NCBI RefSeq assembly: GCF_014349235.1 | Contig: NZ_JACSOH010000008.1 | Span: 120,410-184,409, forward strand | Length of the DNA stretch: 64,000 bases | From: Cytophaga sp. FL35 | GTDB lineage: Bacteria; Bacteroidota; Bacteroidia; Flavobacteriales; Flavobacteriaceae | Direction: 5' to 3' | In this document: piece after piece, positions 1 to 9,024 of the stretch | Layout: each line of letters opens with the position of its first letter | Position numbering within the stretch: the first letter of the stretch is position 1 | The notes under the pieces: generated by a model | What the model saw: only the letters and a program-made list of their open reading frames with translations | Database searches by the model: none | Told to the model about the DNA's origin: nothing | Program-made: the position numbers and the translations under genes

Positions 1-30
1 TCTGTCTTTTATCGCAGAAAAATTGAAACA

Positions 31-1113
31 ATGGAAAACAAGAAAGAAATGAGAAAATGGTTGGATGATTTAGGGTTAGATCATCCATTGGTCATCGCAG
101 GTCCATGTAGTGCTGAGACCGAGGAGCAGGTGTTGAGAATAGCCCACGACCTAAAAGATACGGACGTGAATTACTACCGCGCCGGTATCTGGAAGCCTCG
201 TACCCGCCCAGGAAACTTTGAAGGGGTAGGTGCTCTTGGCCTAAAATGGTTACAGCGCGTAAAAGAAGAAACGGGAATGAAAACCGCAACTGAGGTTGCC
301 AACCGTGCCCACGTAGAATTGGCCTTGGAACACGATGTAGATTTGTTATGGGTAGGTGCCCGTTCTACAGTTAGTCCCTTCATTATGCAAGAATTGGCAG
401 ACGCCTTGGAAGGTACTGATAAAGTGGTTTTGGTGAAGAACCCTGTGAACCCAGATTTGGCATTATGGTTAGGTGGTATCGAAAGGTTGTATACCGCTGG
501 AATCGAGAAATTAGGTGCTATTCATAGAGGTTTCTCTACTTATGAAAAAACGAAGTATAGAAATATTCCAGAGTGGCAAATGGCCATTGAGTTTCAAGAT
601 AAATTTCCTGATCTGCCTTTAATCAACGATCCATCTCACATCACCGGTAAGCGTGACATGATTTTTGATGTTTCTCAAACGGCCTTGGATCTAAACTTTG
701 ACGGATTGATGATCGAAACGCACCACGATCCAGATAATGCTTGGAGTGATGCTGCTCAACAGGTGACTCCATCAAGGTTGGTGCAGATCATGAAGGATCT
801 CAGAATCAGAAAAGAAAGCGATAGCGAGGCTGAATACAATGCCAAGTTGAGCAACTTGCGTGCGCAAATCGATATTCTTGATGGTCAATTGATCGAGACC
901 ATGGGTAAGAGAATGAAAGTGTCGGATGGTATAGGGGCCCTGAAGAAGGAGAAAAACGTTGCGGTTCTTCAATCTAACAGATGGAACCAAATTTTAGGCG
1001 CCATGATTTTGGAAGGAGAATCACACGGTTTAAGTGAGGAGTTTGTCTTGAAAATGTTCAAGGCTATCCACCAAGAATCTATCAATCACCAAGAGAAAAT
1101 TATCAACGGATAA
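31..1113 (+). CDS. Bifunctional DAHP synthase / chorismate mutase (type II)
   Basis: This 360-residue cytoplasmic enzyme joins the first step of the shikimate pathway (condensing erythrose-4-phosphate with phosphoenolpyruvate to DAHP) to chorismate mutase. Seen: the KDSA/DAHP-synthase barrel signature AGPCSAE at residues 23-29, a KPRTRPG loop near 55-61, and an AroQ-type helical domain from about residue 265 to the end (AQIDILDGQLIETMGKRM). This fusion is typical of Bacteroidota. The ATG at 31 gives a full-length N-terminus. A strong terminator follows, so it is probably the last gene of an aromatic amino-acid operon beginning outside the window. The mutase domain may also confer feedback control on the synthase, as known for related fusions. 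Confidence 0.95.
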   Translation: MENKKEMRKWLDDLGLDHPLVIAGPCSAETEEQVLRIAHDLKDTDVNYYRAGIWKPRTRPGNFEGVGALGLKWLQRVKEETGMKTATEVANRAHVELALEHDVDLLWVGARSTVSPFIMQELADALEGTDKVVLVKNPVNPDLALWLGGIERLYTAGIEKLGAIHRGFSTYEKTKYRNIPEWQMAIEFQDKFPDLPLINDPSHITGKRDMIFDVSQTALDLNFDGLMIETHHDPDNAWSDAAQQVTPSRLVQIMKDLRIRKESDSEAEYNAKLSNLRAQIDILDGQLIETMGKRMKVSDGIGALKKEKNVAVLQSNRWNQILGAMILEGESHGLSEEFVLKMFKAIHQESINHQEKIING

Positions 1114-1136
1114 TTACTTGGTAAACATATCAAAAC

Positions 1137-1160
1137 AGCCCCGAATTTCGGGGCTTTTTA
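1137..1160 (+). terminator. Intrinsic terminator after the DAHP synthase gene
   Basis: A near-perfect GC-rich inverted repeat (AGCCCCGAA / TTCGGGGCT) at 1137-1155 is followed by a T-rich tract. It lies 24 bases after the stop codon and closes the upstream operon before the convergent gene. Confidence 0.85.
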
Positions 1161-1178
1161 TTTTTTATAGCCTATATG

Positions 1179-1619
1179 TTAGTCTCTTTTAAAGATGTAT
1201 CGGGTAATAAAAATACCTTGCCCGTCTTTGTCACCGGCATCGGCTTCTACGCCACTGGTAACAAACACCAGCTCCCAGCCTTCTGAGGCCATAGCCGATA
1301 ATTTCGAGGAAATTACGGCATCATTGGCCGCAATGTTCTGAAACCTGATTCCGGCAATATTGTAAAAGTTGAGAAGCTTGGTTTCTTCAAAGTTTTTTAC
1401 ACGAATATCTCCCCTTTTTGATTTGTTGCGGGTATTGTCTTCCTCGGTTTGTTCTGAGGTAAATTCCTCAAAATCTTTATCTTCTTGTCCATCGATAATT
1501 CGAGAGCGACCCATTCCGCTGGGTACTATAGATTCTACACTGGTAATTACCTTGTATTCTTGGGCCTCAAGTGCTACAAAAGCAAAAAAGAACATCGGTA
1601 GCAATAGTATTTTTTTCAT
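1179..1619 (-). CDS. Secreted protein of unknown function
   Basis: A 146-residue protein with a clear signal peptide (MKKILLLPMFFFAFVALEAQ), so it is exported to the periplasm or beyond. The middle (about 40-75) is charged and probably disordered. The C-terminal third (about 85-146) has the pattern SEGWELVFVTSG...FITRYIFKR, which resembles the small alpha/beta fold of DUF4177-like proteins; this is only a resemblance. It lies alone on the minus strand, convergent with the DAHP synthase gene and divergent from rsgA. No function can be assigned. Confidence 0.7.
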   Translation of the reverse strand: MKKILLLPMFFFAFVALEAQEYKVITSVESIVPSGMGRSRIIDGQEDKDFEEFTSEQTEEDNTRNKSKRGDIRVKNFEETKLLNFYNIAGIRFQNIAANDAVISSKLSAMASEGWELVFVTSGVEADAGDKDGQGIFITRYIFKRD

Positions 1620-1720
1620 TTTATAAAATTTTGTTTGTAGTTAAAGACAACAGCAAAAGAAAAAAGTTGCACGGGGCAAATGCCTCATCGATAAAGAGGT
1701 GCATTTATAAAACTATTGCT

Positions 1721-1728
1721 TTTCTTTG
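1721..1728 (+). promoter_or_regulatory. Possible -7 element for rsgA
   Basis: TTTCTTTG matches the Bacteroidota -7 consensus TAnnTTTG at 7 of 8 positions when the n positions are ignored, and lies 18 bases before the rsgA ATG. No clear -33 TTTG was seen, so this is tentative. Confidence 0.3.
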
Positions 1729-1745
1729 TAGCATATTAAAAATAA

Positions 1746-2699
1746 ATGACTGGAACCGTTTATAAATCTACTGGCAGTTGGTACACCGTTAAAAATGAAA
1801 ACGGGGATTTTTATGAATGCCGTATAAAGGGTAAGTTCCGTATTCAAGGTATTAAGAGTACCAATCCTATAGCGGTGGGTGATGTTGTGGAATTTGAAAT
1901 AGAGCAGCTGGGAGATGATATTGTTGGGGTCATTCACCACATACAAGACCGTAAAAACTACATTATTCGTAAGTCGGTCAATCTTTCAAAGCAGACCCAT
2001 ATCATCGCGGCGAATTTAGATCAAGTTTTTTTACTGGTTACCTTGAACAATCCGGTAACCTATACCATTTTTATAGATCGTTTTTTGGCTACCGCCGAAG
2101 CCTATGAAGTGCCTACCATATTACTTTTTAATAAGGTGGATACCTATGAGCTGGAAGAACTGGCAGAGATTAAGTTTTTAGCGGAGATGTACCGGAAAAT
2201 CGGGTATACTTGTATAGGGATATCTGCCAAAAATGGAAAGAATGTGGACAAGGTAAAAGAGTTGATGACCAATACCACCAGCATGTTCGCCGGGCATTCC
2301 GGAGCAGGCAAATCTACGTTGGTAAATGCTCTGGAGCCTAAACTGGATTTAAAAACGGCAGAAATATCCGAACAACATTTACAAGGGCAGCACACCACCA
2401 CCTTTGCAGAGATGTTCGACCTTGATTTTGGAGGAAGAATCATTGATACTCCTGGTATCAAGGGTTTCGGAATTGTGGATATGGAAAAGGATGAAATAGG
2501 GGATTATTTTCCAGAATTTTTTGCTTTGAAAGGGGAATGTAAATTCAACAATTGTTTGCATTTAGATGAGCCCAAATGTGCGGTGAAGGAGGCCTTGGAG
2601 AACGATGAGGTTGCTTGGAGCAGGTACCGTAGTTATGTACAAATGGTCACTGGGGAAGAGGAAACCTACAGAACGGACATTCACGACAACAAAAAATAA
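1746..2699 (+). CDS. rsgA: Ribosome small-subunit-dependent GTPase RsgA
   Basis: A late 30S-subunit assembly factor that hydrolyses GTP on the ribosome. The 317 residues show the family order: an N-terminal OB-fold (about 1-75), a circularly permuted GTPase in which the NKVD motif (G4) precedes the P-loop GHSGAGKS (G1) and DTPGIKGFG (G3), then a C-terminal zinc-binding domain with CKFNNCLHLDEPKC supplying Cys/Cys/His/Cys ligands. All key residues are present and the length is normal. dtd follows 20 bases later, so the two are probably co-transcribed. Confidence 0.96.
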   Translation: MTGTVYKSTGSWYTVKNENGDFYECRIKGKFRIQGIKSTNPIAVGDVVEFEIEQLGDDIVGVIHHIQDRKNYIIRKSVNLSKQTHIIAANLDQVFLLVTLNNPVTYTIFIDRFLATAEAYEVPTILLFNKVDTYELEELAEIKFLAEMYRKIGYTCIGISAKNGKNVDKVKELMTNTTSMFAGHSGAGKSTLVNALEPKLDLKTAEISEQHLQGQHTTTFAEMFDLDFGGRIIDTPGIKGFGIVDMEKDEIGDYFPEFFALKGECKFNNCLHLDEPKCAVKEALENDEVAWSRYRSYVQMVTGEEETYRTDIHDNKK

Positions 2700-2719
2700 G
2701 CAAACAATTTTAGAAAGGC

Positions 2720-3172
2720 ATGCGATCGGTACTTCAGCGAGTGGCTTGGGCCAGTGTTACAGTAGAAGGGAAAAAGGTGTCAGAGATAAAAAACGGCCTC
2801 TTGATATTGCTAGGTATTGAAGATGCCGATGGAAAGGAAGACATTGAATGGCTGTCAAGAAAATTGGTAAACCTACGTATTTTTAACGATGATGATGGTG
2901 TTATGAACAAGTCATTGTTAGATGTCGATGGAGAGGCCATCGTGGTAAGCCAATTTACCTTACATGCGGCAACAAAGAAGGGGAATCGTCCTTCCTATAT
3001 AAAAGCTTCCAAGCCGGAGGTGGCAATTCCCCTGTACGAGGCTTTTGTGAAACAATTGGAAAAAGACTTGGGCAAAAAGGTAGGTACTGGTGTTTTTGGA
3101 GCTGATATGAAGGTTGAATTGTTAAACGACGGACCCGTTACTATAACGTTTGATACAAAGAACAAGGATTAA
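2720..3172 (+). CDS. dtd: D-aminoacyl-tRNA deacylase
   Basis: This 150-residue protein removes D-amino acids mis-charged on tRNA. The two signature motifs are intact: SQFTL (about 78-82) and NDGPVTI near the C-terminus (about 137-143), which form the cross-subunit chiral proofreading site in the dimer. RxVxWAxVxV at the start and KKGNRPS in the middle also match the family. The gene follows rsgA closely and precedes the DUF3857 pair on the same strand. Confidence 0.95.
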   Translation: MRSVLQRVAWASVTVEGKKVSEIKNGLLILLGIEDADGKEDIEWLSRKLVNLRIFNDDDGVMNKSLLDVDGEAIVVSQFTLHAATKKGNRPSYIKASKPEVAIPLYEAFVKQLEKDLGKKVGTGVFGADMKVELLNDGPVTITFDTKNKD

Positions 3173-3251
3173 GGCCCCCTTGTCGAATATATCTTGCTTT
3201 CTGTAAGAAAAATAGGTGATTTGTTGCCGTAAGGTACCAACTCACTTTTTC

Positions 3252-5162
3252 ATGCGTCATCTCATTTTATTTCTATTTCTTTTCTCCTACTTTCCTGGAT
3301 TTTCTCAAAGCGATGATTTACAGATTTTTAATCTAAAGACGGAACTGACTAATAATGCCAACGCCATAGTTCGTTTGGATGAAATGATGGTAGACATCGT
3401 TTCTAAAAAGGAAATGGTGTTGAAACGCAAGAAAATAGTTACGGTCCTTAATGAGGCAGGTAACAAGCATGCCGTGGCCTTTGTAGGATATGACAATGGC
3501 AAAAAGGTAAGGAATATTCAAGCCAAAGTTTACAATGCCCTAGGTAATGAACTGGAAAAAATTAAGGAAAAGGATTTTAAGGATGTAAGTGCGGTTGATG
3601 GAGGAACGCTATATACGGATTACCGATATATGTATTACCCTTATACGCCTGTGAGCTATCCATATACCATAGAATTGGAATATGAAATAAGCACCAAGAA
3701 TACAGGAGAACTACCAGCTGCTTGGATTTTTCTAGATGATTTTTTAGTTAGTACGGAGGAAAGTAGCATACATATCAATTTTGCTAGTCCTGAACTGAAG
3801 CCTGAGATTAAGGAACTTCGGCTGGAGAATTTGGATATTGAAAAGGTGGTTACAGCTAACAGCATTCAATATTTGGCCAAAAATATACCCGCGATTAAAA
3901 GCGAAAGTCTATGCCCATCATTTTCAGAGTTAGCGCCACTAGTGCGATTAAGGCCGGTTAATTTTTACTACGAAGGTTTTGATGCTTCCATACAATCTTG
4001 GAATGATTTGGGAATATGGATGTCTTCCAATTTATTAAAAGGGAGGGACGAACTATCGCCAGTAACCATTGGGGAAGTTCAAAATTTGGTTAAAGATGTA
4101 GATGGTACGCTCGAAAAGGCTCAATTAGTATATGAATACGTACAGCAAAATACGCGATATATAAGTGTTCAAGTGGGTATTGGCGGGATGCAGCCCATAA
4201 GTGCCATAGATGTAGATCGCGTAAAATATGGGGATTGTAAGGGTTTGAGCAACTATACCATGGCTCTGCTTAAAACAGTAGGGGTAGAGGCTTATTATGC
4301 GCATGTTGAAGCAGGCAATGAGCAAGTGGATTTTGAGGATGATTTTCCTGATTTGGCCCAAGGAAATCATGTGATCTTGGCTATTCCACATGAGGGGAGC
4401 TATTATTGGATTGATTGTACGTCTCAAATCCATCCCTTTGGCTTTATAGGTGATTTTACGGACAATCGTAAGGCTTTTATAATTAAGCCCAATGGCGGTG
4501 AAATTGTACGTACCACCTCTTATCTAAACGAACAAAATCAGCAGCTTACAAAAGGTGACTATACGCTACAGCTTGATGGAAGTATGAATGGAAAGGTGTC
4601 CATTGTTACCAAAGGAATTCAGTATGATTCCCATTTCAATCTAACGGATAAAACGGAGGAGCACATAAAAAAACATTACAAGAACTTTTGGAATAATATC
4701 AACAACCTTCATATCAATTCCTATGAGTTCAAGAATGATAAGAAGGAAGTTGTTTTTAGGGAAGATGTTGCTATAAGTGCCACCAATTACGCATCTAAAA
4801 GTGGAGATCGTTTATTGTTTGCCGCTAATGCATTCAATAAAAATAAATATGTCCCTGGTAGGTACCGGAACAGAAAATTGCCCTTTGAAATACAAAGGGG
4901 ATTTTATGACGAGGATCAAACGTCAATCACAATTCCGCAAGGTTATAGTGTTGAGTCCGTTCCGGAGACAATGACATTGGAAACTACCTTCGGAACTTAT
5001 TTTCTCCAAATAAAGGAAGAAAACGGACAAATTGTCCTTGAACGAAGATTGTTGGTAAAGGCCGGAGAATACAGTGCAACGGAATATGGGGCGTTTCGTG
5101 ATTTTATGAAAAATGTTTCAAAACATGACAACTCTAAAGTTGTTTTAAAACCTATCCTATGA
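3252..5162 (+). CDS. DUF3857 / transglutaminase-like secreted protein, catalytic triad intact
   Basis: I start this gene at the ATG at 3252, which directly precedes a signal peptide (MRHLILFLFLFSYFPGFSQ); an in-frame GTG at 3216 would add 12 unlikely residues. The 636-residue product has a DUF3857 beta-domain (about 40-220) and a transglutaminase-like core (about 270-400) with Cys329 (in YGDCKG), His373 and Asp388 in the expected places, then a C-terminal DUF3858-like beta-domain. The substrate is unknown for this family. It overlaps the next gene by 4 bases (ATGA), indicating translational coupling with a paralogue that has lost the Cys. Confidence 0.85.
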   Translation: MRHLILFLFLFSYFPGFSQSDDLQIFNLKTELTNNANAIVRLDEMMVDIVSKKEMVLKRKKIVTVLNEAGNKHAVAFVGYDNGKKVRNIQAKVYNALGNELEKIKEKDFKDVSAVDGGTLYTDYRYMYYPYTPVSYPYTIELEYEISTKNTGELPAAWIFLDDFLVSTEESSIHINFASPELKPEIKELRLENLDIEKVVTANSIQYLAKNIPAIKSESLCPSFSELAPLVRLRPVNFYYEGFDASIQSWNDLGIWMSSNLLKGRDELSPVTIGEVQNLVKDVDGTLEKAQLVYEYVQQNTRYISVQVGIGGMQPISAIDVDRVKYGDCKGLSNYTMALLKTVGVEAYYAHVEAGNEQVDFEDDFPDLAQGNHVILAIPHEGSYYWIDCTSQIHPFGFIGDFTDNRKAFIIKPNGGEIVRTTSYLNEQNQQLTKGDYTLQLDGSMNGKVSIVTKGIQYDSHFNLTDKTEEHIKKHYKNFWNNINNLHINSYEFKNDKKEVVFREDVAISATNYASKSGDRLLFAANAFNKNKYVPGRYRNRKLPFEIQRGFYDEDQTSITIPQGYSVESVPETMTLETTFGTYFLQIKEENGQIVLERRLLVKAGEYSATEYGAFRDFMKNVSKHDNSKVVLKPIL

Positions 5163-7141
5163 TAATTGAAAGAATGCTCTTAGTAGTAACACTTCTCGCT
5201 TGTTTTCAAACTCGGGCACAAGAGGTAGAATTTGGTAATGTAAGCAAGGAAGAGTTAATGGAAACATCCTACGCCCAGGATTCAGATGCCAGTGCCGCGG
5301 TTACTTTTAGAAAGCAGGAAACTTATCTGTTGTCTAGTAATGGAATTTTACGATTGATTACAGAGGTGCACGAGCGTATTAAAATTTATAACAAGGATGG
5401 TTTTGAGTATGCCACGGAGAAGGTCAATCTCTTTAAGGCAGGTTCTGATAAGGAAGAGGTTAGAAAAATAAAGGCCAGCACCTATAATTTAGAAGATGAT
5501 AAGGTGGTGGAATATTCTTTGGAAAAGGATCAGATATTCGATACCGCAATGAGTTTTAATTATGATCAGGTAAAGTTTACCATGCCCCATGTAAAAGAGG
5601 GCTCCGTTATAGAGTTTACTTATTCCATCAGTTCTCCTTTTGTTTGGAATATTGATGAGTTCAGATTTCAAAGAGATATACCTGTAAAACATTTGATGGC
5701 GGAATTAAGGACGCCCAAAGGTTTTAACTTCCGGCAGACGCAGAAAGGATTTTTAATCCTAAATTCAAAGAAAACGACGAAGCAGGACCATCGTTTGGGA
5801 ATGGAAGTTGTCATAACCAGCTATGACCTTAAAAACATCCCGGCCATGAAGGCCGAAAATTATGTGGATAATATAGATAATTATAGGTCAGGAGCCATGT
5901 TTGAATTGGTTTCCATAGATATTCCTGGAACTCCCTACAGAAGCTACGCCCAAACGTGGCAAGATGTTGCTAAAACTATTGGAAGTTCTAGTGATTACAA
6001 GAATGATTTGGACAAGACCAGGTCATTCAAAGAAGAATTGAAAACTGTTTTAGGAGGAAAAACGGACCAACTGCAAATTGCTAAAGACCTTTTTAAATAT
6101 GTAAAAGATCAAACGGAATGGAACGGGTTGGATGGAAAGTCTTTTCAAAATGGAATTAAAAAGACGCTAAAAGAGAAAAAAGGAAATGCAGCGGACATTA
6201 ATTTGTTGTTGGTGGCCATGATGAGAGATGCCGGCATACGGGCCAATCCGGTCATTTTAAGTACCAAGGATAACAGCATGCCTTTCTTTCCTACCGTAGA
6301 CCGGCTAAACTTTGTTATTGCCCACGCCTTTATTGATGGTAAGGACTACTATATGGATGCAACGGAGGAATTCAGCGATATCAATCTTTTACCCGTAAGG
6401 GATTACAATTGGGGCGGGCTTCTAGTAGATAACCATAACAAGGTATGGAAGCACATTACCGCTATTAAGCCAAGAAAAGCCAATAATATTTATGCTTTGG
6501 ATATTTCTTTGGATTCTGAGGGATATGCAGAAGGTAACTTTAAATCTAGATTAAGTGATCATTCGGCATACAGATTTAGGGAGAATTTTAAGAACAGGGA
6601 TTTGGATGAATACCTAAACGAAATGGAACAAAGGTACTTGGGGATAGAAATTTCCGATTACGAAGCGGGAAATACGGATACCTATGAAGGAATGGTTACT
6701 GAAAAGTTTGTGTACGAAACGGAAAACGGTGCAGATGTGATAGGAGATAAGTTGTATGTACACCCCTTGGCTTTTTTACGTATGGATGAAAATCCTTTTA
6801 AACTGGAAAAACGGGAATACCCTATAGACTTTGGTTTTCCATTTAGAGACAGATATATGGTAAATATTAAATTGCCTCAAGGCTATGTTGTGGAATCTAT
6901 GCCGGAAAATGTTTTGGTACATCTTCCCAATGAACTGGGTAGTTATAAGTACGTGGTCAAAAAAAATGCGGCAGGCATACAATTATCGGTTACCTTTGAT
7001 TTGAATAGTGCCATAATTTCGGCTACTAATTATTCGGAATTAAAGGAATATTACAATCAAATAATCATTAAGGGATCGGAGCAAGTTGTTCTGGCCAGAG
7101 CAAGCAATGAGCATAACCAAAGCACAGCAGGAAGTAGATAA
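5159..7141 (+). CDS. DUF3857 / transglutaminase-like paralogue lacking the catalytic Cys
   Basis: A 660-residue exported protein (signal peptide up to about residue 20) with the same domain order as its upstream neighbour: DUF3857 (about 40-240), transglutaminase-like core (about 290-410) and C-terminal beta-domain. The position that should hold the nucleophile reads KGNAADI, with Ala344 in place of Cys, while His389 and Asp400 remain. It is therefore probably a non-catalytic binding partner of the intact paralogue, with which it overlaps by 4 bases. That role is inference; the missing Cys is seen directly. Confidence 0.82.
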   Translation: MIIERMLLVVTLLACFQTRAQEVEFGNVSKEELMETSYAQDSDASAAVTFRKQETYLLSSNGILRLITEVHERIKIYNKDGFEYATEKVNLFKAGSDKEEVRKIKASTYNLEDDKVVEYSLEKDQIFDTAMSFNYDQVKFTMPHVKEGSVIEFTYSISSPFVWNIDEFRFQRDIPVKHLMAELRTPKGFNFRQTQKGFLILNSKKTTKQDHRLGMEVVITSYDLKNIPAMKAENYVDNIDNYRSGAMFELVSIDIPGTPYRSYAQTWQDVAKTIGSSSDYKNDLDKTRSFKEELKTVLGGKTDQLQIAKDLFKYVKDQTEWNGLDGKSFQNGIKKTLKEKKGNAADINLLLVAMMRDAGIRANPVILSTKDNSMPFFPTVDRLNFVIAHAFIDGKDYYMDATEEFSDINLLPVRDYNWGGLLVDNHNKVWKHITAIKPRKANNIYALDISLDSEGYAEGNFKSRLSDHSAYRFRENFKNRDLDEYLNEMEQRYLGIEISDYEAGNTDTYEGMVTEKFVYETENGADVIGDKLYVHPLAFLRMDENPFKLEKREYPIDFGFPFRDRYMVNIKLPQGYVVESMPENVLVHLPNELGSYKYVVKKNAAGIQLSVTFDLNSAIISATNYSELKEYYNQIIIKGSEQVVLARASNEHNQSTAGSR

Positions 7142-7433
7142 TTGGATAAAAAATCACGGGGTTCGCTATTTTAATGAGTTGACCAATATGGCTCAACTTA
7201 CTGAAGAAGTGGGGGAGGTGGCCCGTATCATTGCCCGCAGGTATGGTGAACAAAGTGAGAAGGAATCGGATAAGAAAAAGGATTTAGGGGAAGAGTTGGC
7301 AGATGTGCTTTTTGTGACCCTTTGTTTGGCAAATCAGACCGGAGTGGATTTACAGGATGCTTTTGACCGTAAATTGGAGCTTAAGACCAAGCGTGATCAT
7401 GACCGTCATCATAACAACGAAAAGCTGAAATAG
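7107..7433 (+). CDS. MazG-like nucleotide pyrophosphohydrolase
   Basis: The ATG at 7107 (MSITKAQQEVDNWI) fits the family; a TTG at 7086 would add only a poor leader. The 108-residue all-alpha protein carries the metal-binding pattern EEVGE (33-37) plus GEELADVLF (61-69) with an Asp at 66, as in MazG/dUTPase-type pyrophosphohydrolases that cleave NTPs to NMP and pyrophosphate and clear aberrant nucleotides. Its start lies 35 bases inside the end of the preceding DUF3857 gene, so it is translationally coupled to it. The exact nucleotide substrate cannot be told. Confidence 0.85.
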   Translation: MSITKAQQEVDNWIKNHGVRYFNELTNMAQLTEEVGEVARIIARRYGEQSEKESDKKKDLGEELADVLFVTLCLANQTGVDLQDAFDRKLELKTKRDHDRHHNNEKLK

Positions 7434-7436
7434 TCG

Positions 7437-7444
7437 TATATTTG
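7437..7444 (+). promoter_or_regulatory. -7 promoter element upstream of aroA
   Basis: TATATTTG is a perfect match to TAnnTTTG of the Bacteroidota primary sigma factor and is followed by GCGGC, the same context as the queA promoter at 14872-14879. It implies a leader of about 105 nt before aroA. No convincing -33 TTTG was found. Confidence 0.5.
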
Positions 7445-7461
7445 CGGCTGAAATTTACCAA

Positions 7462-7482
7462 ATGAACATTCTCTGGTTTTGA
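7462..7482 (+). other. Possible aromatic leader peptide before aroA
   Basis: A six-codon reading frame MNILWF followed by TGA sits in the aroA leader. Trp and Phe are the last two codons, and a small inverted repeat (AACGGA at 7489-7494, TCCGTT at 7503-7508) follows. This would suit attenuation by aromatic amino acids, but short frames of this kind arise easily by chance. Confidence 0.2.
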
Positions 7483-7557
7483 ACGTAAAACGGAATAATA
7501 TGTCCGTTAAAGTTTCAGGACTTTTACAGAGGACAACCGACTAAAGACAGCACCCTT

Positions 7558-8790
7558 TTGAAACTACAGTTAACCGCTCCGCCAAATACCCTTTTAAACG
7601 AAAATATCAAAATAACAGGCTCGAAAAGCGAGACCAATCGTTCCCTATTGCTGCAAGCTTTGTTTCCCAATGTGAAGATTGAGAACATTTCCAATTCAGA
7701 TGATGCAGAGGTCATGCAAAAGGGTTTGAAAATAACTGATGGAGTGGTAGACATTCACCATGCCGGTACGGCCATGCGGTTTTTAACCAGCTATTTTGCC
7801 AGTCAAGAAGGGAAAAATGTGACTTTGACGGGTTCCCAACGTATGACCGAAAGACCGGTCAAGGTGTTGGTAGACGCCCTTAAAGATTTGGGTGCCAATA
7901 TTACCTATGAAAATAATGATGGCTATCCGCCCATTCACATTAAGGGTAAAAAACTAACTGTAAATAAAGTAAGTCTTCCGGCAAATATCAGTAGCCAATA
8001 TATTTCTAGCTTGTTGCTAACGGCACCAAGTTTGGAACATGGTCTGGAATTGGAATTGGTAGGAAAAATTACTTCCGTTCCTTATATAAAAATGACCTTG
8101 GCCCTGCTTTCGCAGATAGGGGTCCAGAATTCCTTTGAAGGGCAAATTATTAAGGTGGCTCCAAAAAAAGTCGTAGATGACATCACCTTAATAGTGGAGT
8201 CTGATTGGAGTTCCGCGTCTTACTTTTATAGCATCATTGCCCTGGCGGATGTAGGTTCAAGTATTACCCTTTCGGCCTATAAAAGAGATAGTCTGCAAGG
8301 AGATAGTGTGCTCTCCAAAATCTATACACAATTGGGAGTGGAAACGGTTTTTGGTAACAATACCGTAGAATTAAAGAAAATAAAGGAAGCTGAAATAGAT
8401 TCCCTGAACGTTGATTTGGCCGATGCTCCGGATATTGCCCAAACAATTTCCGTGACCTGTTTTGGATTGGGAATCGGCTGTCACTTAACCGGTTTGCATA
8501 CGCTTAAAATCAAGGAAACCGATCGGTTGGAAGCATTGAATACAGAGCTCTCTAAATTGGGAGCACCCATTTCAGTAACCGATAGAGACTTGACACTCTT
8601 GCCTGGCGAAAATATAAACAGCGGAGTATCTATTGATACGTATAACGATCACCGTATGGCGATGGCCTTTGCTCCACTTGCCCTTAAAACGGATTTGTTT
8701 ATCAACGATGCGGAAGTGGTCTCAAAGTCATATCCTGATTTTTGGAAGGATTTAAAACAGCTTCAAATTGGCGTAGAGGAAGTTAACTAG
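7558..8790 (+). CDS. aroA: 3-phosphoshikimate 1-carboxyvinyltransferase (EPSP synthase)
   Basis: This enzyme transfers the enolpyruvyl group of phosphoenolpyruvate to shikimate-3-phosphate, the sixth shikimate-pathway step. Seen in 410 residues: GSKSETNR near the N-terminus (shikimate-3-phosphate binding), HAGTAMRFLT, SSQYISSLLL in the middle, and KETDRLEAL plus DTYNDHRMAMAF in the C-terminal half. The only start that keeps the full N-terminal beta-strand is a TTG at 7558 (MKLQLTAPPN), preceded by an in-frame stop. It shares the pathway with the DAHP synthase gene at the window start. Confidence 0.93.
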   Translation: MKLQLTAPPNTLLNENIKITGSKSETNRSLLLQALFPNVKIENISNSDDAEVMQKGLKITDGVVDIHHAGTAMRFLTSYFASQEGKNVTLTGSQRMTERPVKVLVDALKDLGANITYENNDGYPPIHIKGKKLTVNKVSLPANISSQYISSLLLTAPSLEHGLELELVGKITSVPYIKMTLALLSQIGVQNSFEGQIIKVAPKKVVDDITLIVESDWSSASYFYSIIALADVGSSITLSAYKRDSLQGDSVLSKIYTQLGVETVFGNNTVELKKIKEAEIDSLNVDLADAPDIAQTISVTCFGLGIGCHLTGLHTLKIKETDRLEALNTELSKLGAPISVTDRDLTLLPGENINSGVSIDTYNDHRMAMAFAPLALKTDLFINDAEVVSKSYPDFWKDLKQLQIGVEEVN

Positions 8791-9024
8791 GTTAACCTGT
8801 TCCTAGCATTTTAGAGTCCTAAAGCTCTTTTCCTGATAATAAAATTGATTTCTTCCATTTTTGTTAGTTGTGTGCAATTTCCGCAGTTTTTCAAGAGGGA
8901 TGGTTATCTTCGTTTTTGATGGTAATTCTTATTGGTAATTTTGTTCAATAGAGGGAAGCAATTGAATTAAAAGTGATTTTTGTTCGCTTCCGCTAATGCA
9001 AAATTAAAAGCATCTTAAAATTTT

